5,422 nucleotides of DNA from Moraxellaceae bacterium (GTDB taxonomy: Bacteria; Pseudomonadota; Gammaproteobacteria; Pseudomonadales; Moraxellaceae), in contig JASLCO010000062.1 of the NCBI GenBank assembly GCA_030146505.1, positions 1 through 5,422 of the forward strand, written 5' to 3'. Under the pieces are notes generated by a model that was not told where the DNA came from, searched no databases, and worked only from the letters and a program-made list of their open reading frames with translations. Below are positions 1-4,569 of the stretch, piece after piece. Every line of letters starts with the position of its first letter. Position 1 is the stretch's first letter. The translations under genes and the position numbers were made by a program.

Positions 1-813
1 GCCGAAGACTTCAAGGCCGGCCAGTGTGACGGCGTGGCGCTCACCACCCTGCGTGCGCGCCAGTTCAACAAGGTGGTGGGCAGCATCGATGCCCCCGGCA
101 ATCTGCGCAATTACGCGGAAATGAAAACGCTGATACGCGCCCTCGCCAATCCCGCCTTCCAGCCCATGTCCATCACCGGCCGATACCAGGTCGCCGGCGT
201 GGTCCCCATCGGCTCGCTGTTCGTGATGGTGAACGACCGCAAGATCAACTCCATAGAAAAAGCCGCCGGCAAACGCGTGGTGGTACTGGACTGGGACCCT
301 TCACAGTCGAAAATGATTTCCGCCATCGGCGCACAGCCCGTGCCCTCCGACCTCACCAGCTATGGTGGCAAGTTCAACAACGGCCAGGCCGACATCATCG
401 CCGCGCCCGCCATGGCCTATGCACCACTGGAGCTCTACAAGGGCATGGGCAAGAACGGTGGCATTTTCCGTTTCCCGCTCTTGCAGGCCACCGGCACCAT
501 CCTCATCCGCCGTGATTTCCTGCTGCCCAAGATTCCCGACCTGGATGAGCGCATGGCGCAGGTGCGCGACTACGGCCTGCAATTCATAGACAGCTTCGTG
601 GAAACCCTGACCGCTGCCGAAAAAGACATTCCGCAACAGCTCTGGATAGACCTCACACCGGATGACAAGCTGAAATATGCCCGCATGCTGCGCGAAGCCC
701 GCATCAAGATGACGCGCGACGGCATTTACGATCCGTCCATGATGAATCTCATGAAAAAAGTGCGCTGCCGGCACGAACCCGCCAACGAAGAATGCAGCAC
801 CTTCGACGAGTGA
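1..813 (+). CDS. AdeT1/2-like putative periplasmic solute-binding protein, 5' end outside the window (paralogue 1)
   Basis: The frame is open from base 1, so the GTG at 34 is internal and the true start lies upstream. Seen: 270 residues that align without a gap to the downstream paralogue (2839-3651), with about 189 identical (70 %) by hand count. Relative to that paralogue the N-terminal ~95 residues are missing, which would include the signal peptide. Shared blocks are FKAGQC (4-9), SIDAPGNLRNYAE (28-40), KAAGKRVVVLDWDP (87-100), KFNNGQADIIAAPAM (124-138) and REARIKMTRDGIYDP (231-245), ending with cysteines 256 and 265. From memory these blocks resemble Acinetobacter AdeT1/AdeT2, often labelled as RND efflux pumps but shaped like periplasmic binding proteins. 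No membrane segment is visible. It is the first visible gene of a cluster, and its stop lies 10 nt before the AsmA-like start. The ligand is unknown. Family assignment is fairly sure; function is not. Confidence 0.85.
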   Translation, partial: AEDFKAGQCDGVALTTLRARQFNKVVGSIDAPGNLRNYAEMKTLIRALANPAFQPMSITGRYQVAGVVPIGSLFVMVNDRKINSIEKAAGKRVVVLDWDPSQSKMISAIGAQPVPSDLTSYGGKFNNGQADIIAAPAMAYAPLELYKGMGKNGGIFRFPLLQATGTILIRRDFLLPKIPDLDERMAQVRDYGLQFIDSFVETLTAAEKDIPQQLWIDLTPDDKLKYARMLREARIKMTRDGIYDPSMMNLMKKVRCRHEPANEECSTFDE

Positions 814-818
814 AGGTG
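812..818 (+). promoter_or_regulatory. Ribosome binding site of the AsmA-like gene
   Basis: GAAGGTG overlaps the TGA stop (811-813) of the preceding gene and ends 5 nt before the ATG at 824. It fixes that start and suggests that ribosomes finishing the first gene can reload on the second. Confidence 0.6.
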
Positions 819-823
819 CCGGC

Positions 824-2515
824 ATGAAGCGCATTCCCCTCATCGGTGCCGGCCTTGCTGTTCTGACAGCAGCGGGCGGTGCCGCTCTGCTGCAACATCA
901 GGCCGGCACCGCCGCCGATTCGGCTCTGGCCCATTTGCAGGAGCAGGGCCTTGCGCTGTCCATGGCCTCACCCCCGCAATGGCAATGGTGGCCGCCAGGC
1001 CTGCACAGCAGCGGCCTTGTCCTCAAGACCACCGATGGCGATCTCCTGCTCAGCGCGCCGTCTGCATTTCTTGCGCTGGGTCCTGACGATCTTTTCAGCC
1101 ACCAAAAAGGCGAATTGCGCCTGCCGGAAGCCCACATCAATTACCGGCAGGCTGCCGACGGCAGCAGCAACTGGGATGCCCTGTTCCACGACAAAAGCCC
1201 GTCACTACTGCGCGGACTGGTCATGGAAAATGCCCGCCTGGAATGGCGCCAGGCAGTGGAAAAGCCACTGGAAATCAGCCTCGGCCAATTGCATTACCAA
1301 GGCAGCGGCAAGCATTCGCTCACGGCTGACTTCCTCATCAGCCGGCAAAATGTGCCAGACGAAAACCTGCTGCTGGAAAATCATCTGGATACGCAAATCA
1401 GCACCGGAAAAAACGGCGGCTGGCAATTGCACGACACCAGGCTGGACACCACGATTTCCAGCACCCGTCTGCCAGGCACGTTCATTTTCAGCAGCCGGGG
1501 CGACATCACCGTGCTGCCAGGCGGCCTGCACAGCGAAAACCTCGCCGTGGAAGCCCGCTACAAAATGCCCGGCATGGCAGACAACACGGCAAGCCTTCGC
1601 ACTTCTTTCAAAACGGACTGGCAGGCCGGCACACTGACTTTGCACAACACCTCGCTGGACACCGGCCAAAATCACTGGCAACTGGACGGCGATCTCATCG
1701 CCAGTCTTGCCGAAAAATCGCTGCGCGCCGAACACCTCACTCTTGCCCGTTCCGGGGTCGACCAGCAGGCACCGCGCATGCTGGCCCTGAACCAGCTCCT
1801 GTTTCTACCCGATGCTGCAGGCACAGGCTTCATCCTGAGCGGGAATATTGGCGCAGGCCGTTTCCGTCTTCCCCTGCAAGCGGCATTCACGCCCGCCAGC
1901 GCAAACCTGAAAATGGATTTCAGCGCCAGCGATATTGATGTGGCCGACCTGCGCAGCTGGCTGGATGACAAGGACGCCAGCGGCCACCTGACGCTGCAAG
2001 CCAATCTGCAGACACAGGGCCAGTCCTGGCAGGAGCTGCAGCAAGCGGCTGAGGGCAGTCTCAGTCTGGATTTGCAGAACGGTTTCACGGGCAGCGTCAG
2101 CGTTCTTCCACTGCTGCACGAACGCTTGCAGGGCTATGCGGCCCTCCTGCCGGAACTGGCGCCCATTCCCGACCATGAAAAAGGGACGCCACTGCGCCGG
2201 GTGGAAATGCAGCTGGCACTGAAAGCAGGTGTATTCACGACCGGAAAGTTCAGTGCCGACATTGATCTGGCCCGGCTCAATGCCAGTGGCCATTACGACA
2301 GCCGCGCAGGCCTGATCGATTACCACGGCACGCTGGCACTGGACCGCCGCCTTTTCACCGGCAAGAGCGGACTGGAACTACCGCTGGCTTGCCAGGGCAA
2401 TATCCGCGAGGAGCAGGTGGATTTCCGTGGCGGGCTGGAAACGGACTGCAAAGTGGATGAAAAGGCCAAGCAGGACTTGCTGGCACGCGCGCTCATCAAC
2501 CGCTTCCGTTCATGA
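824..2515 (+). CDS. AsmA family protein (inner-membrane-anchored periplasmic envelope protein)
   Basis: Seen: 563 residues. A short basic start (MKR) is followed by one hydrophobic segment at about 4-22, which predicts an N-terminal inner-membrane anchor with the rest in the periplasm. After it come alternating short beta-like segments typical of AsmA proteins. An AsmA-type N-terminal block (residues 64-118) ends in the NWD that commonly closes the first repeat. A C-terminal AsmA block (370-425) carries DVADLRSWLDDKDASGHLTL and the SLSLDLQNG motif, followed by a final block at 458-510. Two cysteines near the end (523, 542) could form a disulfide. The length is close to E. coli AsmA (about 617). 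Known: AsmA relatives such as TamB, YhdP and YdbH form periplasm-spanning grooves for phospholipid transport to the outer membrane; AsmA itself is linked to outer-membrane assembly. Inference: a lipid or envelope role here, coupled to the flanking binding-protein-like genes. Its stop overlaps a possible start of the next gene (ATGA). I assign it to the family, not to asmA itself. Confidence 0.85.
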   Translation: MKRIPLIGAGLAVLTAAGGAALLQHQAGTAADSALAHLQEQGLALSMASPPQWQWWPPGLHSSGLVLKTTDGDLLLSAPSAFLALGPDDLFSHQKGELRLPEAHINYRQAADGSSNWDALFHDKSPSLLRGLVMENARLEWRQAVEKPLEISLGQLHYQGSGKHSLTADFLISRQNVPDENLLLENHLDTQISTGKNGGWQLHDTRLDTTISSTRLPGTFIFSSRGDITVLPGGLHSENLAVEARYKMPGMADNTASLRTSFKTDWQAGTLTLHNTSLDTGQNHWQLDGDLIASLAEKSLRAEHLTLARSGVDQQAPRMLALNQLLFLPDAAGTGFILSGNIGAGRFRLPLQAAFTPASANLKMDFSASDIDVADLRSWLDDKDASGHLTLQANLQTQGQSWQELQQAAEGSLSLDLQNGFTGSVSVLPLLHERLQGYAALLPELAPIPDHEKGTPLRRVEMQLALKAGVFTTGKFSADIDLARLNASGHYDSRAGLIDYHGTLALDRRLFTGKSGLELPLACQGNIREEQVDFRGGLETDCKVDEKAKQDLLARALINRFRS

Positions 2516-2543
2516 GCATCACAAGAAGAATGAAAAAGAAAAC

Positions 2544-2548
2544 GGGGA
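2544..2548 (+). promoter_or_regulatory. Probable ribosome binding site deciding the start at 2554
   Basis: GGGGA ends 5 nt before the ATG at 2554. The other in-frame ATGs are less well served: 2512 has no purine-rich site and could only work by ATGA coupling, and 2530 has AAGAAG only 1 nt upstream. The match to the consensus is moderate, so this favours the start at 2554 without proving it. Confidence 0.45.
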
Positions 2549-2553
2549 TCATC

Positions 2554-3651
2554 ATGTCATCACGCTTGCTGCTGCCACTGCTGGCCAGTCTCATGTTCAC
2601 GGCCACGGCCGTGCAGGCCGAAGCTGTCGACCCATCCATGGCCGCTACGGCTGCCATCAACAAGAACCGTGTCGCCCTGCCACCGCCACTGCCCAAGCCG
2701 GTGAACGTGCGCTTCTGCATTTTCGACCCCATGGGGCCAACGGGGAAAATCACGCAAACCGCCAAGGACCTTGCCGTCGCCGCGCGCGACTGGAATTTCA
2801 TGGTGGATATAAAAACCTATACCGACGAGCGCGTGGCCACCGAGGATTTCAAGGCCGGCCAATGCGAAGGCGTGGCGATCTCTTCGTTGCGCGCGCGCCA
2901 GTTCAACACATCCGTGGGCAGCATCGACGCGCCCGGCAATCTGCGCAATTACGCGGAAATGAAAACCCTGCTGCAGATGCTCGCCAATCCTGTCGTGGCC
3001 TCGCTGGCCATCAACGGCAAATACCAGGTAGCCGCCCTCATTCCCATTGGCTCCATCTTCGTTATGGTGAATGACCGCAACATCAATTCGATTGAAAAAG
3101 CCGCCGGCAAGCGCGTGGTGGTACTGGACTGGGACCCCACCCAGGCCAAGATGATTTCCGGCATAGGCGCACAGCCGGTACCGGCGGATTTCGCCACCTA
3201 TGCCGGCAAGTTCAACAATGGCCAGGCCGACATCATTGCCGCGCCTGCCATGGGCTACAAACCCATGGAGCTTTACAAGGGCCTGGGAAAAAATGGCGGC
3301 GTCATACGCTTCCCGCTGCTGCAGGCCACCGCCAGCATCGTCATACGTCGTGACCTCATCCTGCCGAAAATCCCCGACATGGACGTACGCCTGAACCAGG
3401 TGCGCCAGTTCGGCCTGCAATATGTCGATGCCGTGTTCACCTTGCTGAAGGATGCGGAAAACGACATTCCCAAGAAGGCATGGATAGAACTTTCAAAAGC
3501 CGACCAAGACCGCTACTACAAGATGCTGCGCGAAGCCCGCATCAGGATGACGCGCGACGGCATCTACGACCCGGTGATGATGAGCCTGCTCAAGCGGGTG
3601 CGCTGCAAACATGTGCCCGACGATGCGGAATGCAATACGTTTGACGAATGA
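2554..3651 (+). CDS. AdeT1/2-like putative periplasmic solute-binding protein, complete (paralogue 2)
   Basis: Seen: 365 residues from the chosen ATG (371 from 2530, 379 from 2512). Residues 1-22 form a signal peptide ending in AVQA before EA. A proline-rich linker (PPPLPKP, 43-49) leads into the core at FCIFDP (54-59). Conserved blocks are FKAGQC (99-104), SIDAPGNLRNYAE (123-135), KAAGKRVVVLDWDP (182-195), KFNNGQADIIAAPA (219-232) and REARIRMTRDGIYDP (326-340). The four cysteines (55, 104, 351, 360) could pair as disulfides in the periplasm. There is no membrane segment after the signal. Known: the pattern matches, from memory, the Acinetobacter AdeT1/AdeT2 family, annotated both as RND efflux components and as putative solute-binding proteins (I believe Pfam DUF6091; not verified). 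A binding fold is more consistent with this sequence than a pump. It is the last gene of the cluster, just before a strong terminator. The signal-peptide context supports 2530 or 2554 as the start, and the ribosome site favours 2554. Ligand and function are unknown. Confidence 0.85.
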   Translation: MSSRLLLPLLASLMFTATAVQAEAVDPSMAATAAINKNRVALPPPLPKPVNVRFCIFDPMGPTGKITQTAKDLAVAARDWNFMVDIKTYTDERVATEDFKAGQCEGVAISSLRARQFNTSVGSIDAPGNLRNYAEMKTLLQMLANPVVASLAINGKYQVAALIPIGSIFVMVNDRNINSIEKAAGKRVVVLDWDPTQAKMISGIGAQPVPADFATYAGKFNNGQADIIAAPAMGYKPMELYKGLGKNGGVIRFPLLQATASIVIRRDLILPKIPDMDVRLNQVRQFGLQYVDAVFTLLKDAENDIPKKAWIELSKADQDRYYKMLREARIRMTRDGIYDPVMMSLLKRVRCKHVPDDAECNTFDE

Positions 3652-3687
3652 GGAAGGGAGAAAATGGAACAGGGAAGTTAAAACCAG

Positions 3688-3713
3688 AAAAAGCGGGCCA
3701 AGCCCGCTTTTTT
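3688..3713. terminator. Bidirectional Rho-independent terminator between convergent genes
   Basis: The stem GCGGGC (3693-3698) pairs with GCCCGC (3702-3707) around a 3-nt CAA loop. It is extended by five A (3688-3692) facing six T (3708-3713). Read on +, it ends in a T tract 36 nt after the AdeT-like stop. Read on -, the A run becomes a T tract and lies 11 nt after the DUF4136 stop. Both convergent transcripts are therefore likely to stop here. Confidence 0.92.
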
Positions 3714-3724
3714 CATTCCACCCC

Positions 3725-4276
3725 TCACTGCACTCCCGGTGGCGGAAACTGCTCGAAAATCAGGTGCAGGTTGGCATCCATGAATTTGCGCGTGACCGGC
3801 AAGCGGATCAGGTCATTGGCCTGCGCCCGCCAGATGACATTGCCGCTGGCAGCATCCCTGATGTCTATGCGCAGGCTGGCCTGGTTGTAGCTGGGGGGTT
3901 GCGGCGGAGCTTCGCTGTCGTCGGCACCCCGCTTGGGCAGGATGTTCCACTGCCCGTTGAAATAAGGCTCGATCTGCAGGTTGGAAGGCTGTTCGCCGGC
4001 ATTCACGCCGGCCACCACGACCACCCGCACATCGGGCTTGTCGCTCCGGCTCAGGCCTTCCTCCTGCAGCTTCTGCTCAACAGCCGCACGCAGGTTGTCG
4101 ATATTGACCTGCTTCACCCGGGCACCGCTGGACCGGATGATCTTCACGTCATCGATCGCATAGGTGGCAATATGCCGGAAATCGGCATTGCGGTCGGCCA
4201 GCACCTTGAATTCCAGGGCCCGGGCTGTAGTGGCGGCCACCATCACCGCCAGCGCCACGACAAGTTTCCTGAACAT
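3725..4276 (-). CDS. Secreted DUF4136 domain-containing protein
   Basis: Seen: 183 residues from the ATG at 4276, which has GAGGG 7 nt upstream. The frame also runs open to an ATG at 4375, but the extra N-terminal part would bury the signal peptide, so 4276 is preferred. Residues 1-20 (MFRK, hydrophobic stretch, ATTARA) form a signal peptide with cleavage before LEF. DUF4136-like features follow: DFRHIATYA (32-40) near the start, a helix at 58-74, the strand DVRVVVVAG (82-90), SLRIDIRDAASGNVIWRAQA (134-153) and a closing HLIFEQFPP (171-179). Many family members are lipoproteins with a lipobox cysteine. This one has no cysteine after the signal, so it should be soluble in the periplasm or exported. 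The biochemical function of DUF4136 is not known to me. It converges on the AdeT-like gene with a shared terminator, so it is not in that operon. The domain assignment is from pattern recognition. Confidence 0.8.
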   Translation of the reverse strand: MFRKLVVALAVMVAATTARALEFKVLADRNADFRHIATYAIDDVKIIRSSGARVKQVNIDNLRAAVEQKLQEEGLSRSDKPDVRVVVVAGVNAGEQPSNLQIEPYFNGQWNILPKRGADDSEAPPQPPSYNQASLRIDIRDAASGNVIWRAQANDLIRLPVTRKFMDANLHLIFEQFPPPGVQ

Positions 4277-4283
4277 CGCTTTT

Positions 4284-4288
4284 CCCTC
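4284..4288 (-). promoter_or_regulatory. Ribosome binding site of the DUF4136 gene
   Basis: On the minus strand GAGGG precedes the ATG at 4276 with a 7-nt spacer. This good match selects 4276 over the upstream in-frame ATG codons. Confidence 0.75.
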
Positions 4289-4308
4289 GCCTTTGTTGCT
4301 GTTGTTTT

Positions 4309-4325
4309 CATGAACGGCCATGAAC
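4309..4325. repeat. Short direct repeat CATGAAC x2, 10-bp period, upstream of the DUF4136 gene
   Basis: CATGAAC occurs at 4309-4315 and 4319-4325, separated by GGC. The first copy lies within the palindrome TTCATGAA (4307-4314). It sits 33-49 bp upstream of the DUF4136 start, where a promoter or operator could be. A one-helical-turn period fits a protein-binding site, but two 7-mers can arise by chance. I see no convincing -10/-35 pair nearby. Confidence 0.3.
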
Positions 4326-4431
4326 ACGCCACACATCCGTAAACGCGTACGGCCTACAGGAATAGCAGAAGGCAAGACCCGGCGCCCAGATGGCCATCAC
4401 GACAATGCGACGCGCGGCGACAGGCCCGGTT

Positions 4432-4464
4432 TCTGGGGGCGAGAGCGGCTTGGCCACGATGAGG
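4432..4464 (+). repeat. Degenerate REP-like copy in inverted orientation
   Basis: On the plus strand AGCGGCTT (4443-4450) followed by GGCCACGAT (4452-4460) resembles the minus-strand REP core AGCGGCTT-CAGCCGCGAT, with one or two bases lost and one changed. A CTGGGGG upstream recalls the head. With the clear REP at 4483-4509 it would form an inverted pair (REPIN/BIME-like). The resemblance is imperfect and could be coincidental in GC-rich DNA. Confidence 0.4.
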
Positions 4465-4482
4465 CACAGGAAGCGCCGCGCC

Positions 4483-4509
4483 AATCGCGGCTGAAGCCGC
4501 TCCCACAGG
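4483..4509 (-). repeat. REP element (repetitive extragenic palindrome) with GTGG head
   Basis: Read on the minus strand, a GTGG-type head (TGTGGGA) precedes the palindrome GCGGCT-TC-AGCCGC (4487-4500) and a CGATTGG tail. This matches, from memory, the widespread Pseudomonas/Xanthomonadaceae REP type, which has a GTAG or GTGG tetranucleotide before a short hairpin and is mobilised in trans by RAYT (REP-associated tyrosine) transposases. No RAYT gene lies in the window. Its position in a 3' intergenic region is typical. Confidence 0.75.
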
Positions 4510-4517
4510 ACGCGGTC

Positions 4518-4562
4518 TTTCACGCCGCCTCTGCCCGCTGGCAGGGGAGAGGCGGCGTGAAA
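4518..4562. terminator. 15-bp perfect inverted repeat after the acyl-CoA dehydrogenase gene; possible terminator
   Basis: TTTCACGCCGCCTCT (4518-4532) is the exact reverse complement of 4548-4562. Three more C-G pairs form inside after one mismatch, leaving a 7-base loop. It begins 7 nt after the acyl-CoA dehydrogenase stop on the minus strand, where a terminator is expected. However, the hairpin is followed on that strand by GACCGCG rather than a T tract. It may still stop transcription, protect the 3' end of the mRNA, or be a repeat of another family. Confidence 0.6.
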
Positions 4563-4569
4563 TGTGGCC

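Larger units (their letters stand above)
4277..4569. other. Non-coding interval between the DUF4136 gene and the acyl-CoA dehydrogenase gene
   Basis: These 293 bases hold no credible gene. They carry the DUF4136 leader with its ribosome site and direct repeat on the left, about 100 bases with no recognised signal (4330-4431), a likely inverted pair of REP elements (4432-4509), and a 15-bp perfect inverted repeat (4518-4562) just after the acyl-CoA dehydrogenase stop. The promoter of the DUF4136 gene should lie here, but I could not place it. Confidence 0.7.

Noticed and set aside
34..36. GTG as the start of the first gene
   Set aside because: The frame is open to base 1, and the residues before GTG (EDFKAGQC) are conserved in the downstream paralogue, so the gene starts upstream of the window.
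111..356. Minus-strand frame that is similar to another at 2949-3197
   Set aside because: The similarity only mirrors the paralogy of the two AdeT-like genes on the other strand; there is no ribosome site or independent evidence of coding.
1205..1735. Minus-strand frame of 176 codons opposite the AsmA-like gene
   Set aside because: It is opposite a full-length, domain-consistent gene and has no recognisable product.
2560..3420. Long minus-strand open frame opposite the second AdeT-like gene
   Set aside because: It lies entirely opposite a well-supported gene, has a His/Gly/Arg-rich composition typical of GC-rich antisense frames, and shows no recognisable domain.
3664..3681. Five-codon mini-frame (ATG to TAA) after a purine-rich GGAAGGGAG
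   Set aside because: Good-looking ribosome site but only five codons, between a stop codon and the terminator; no evidence of function.
3611..4342. Plus-strand 243-codon frame opposite the DUF4136 gene
   Set aside because: It crosses the strong terminator, overlaps the end of the AdeT-like gene, and its predicted protein is a shadow of the DUF4136 frame.
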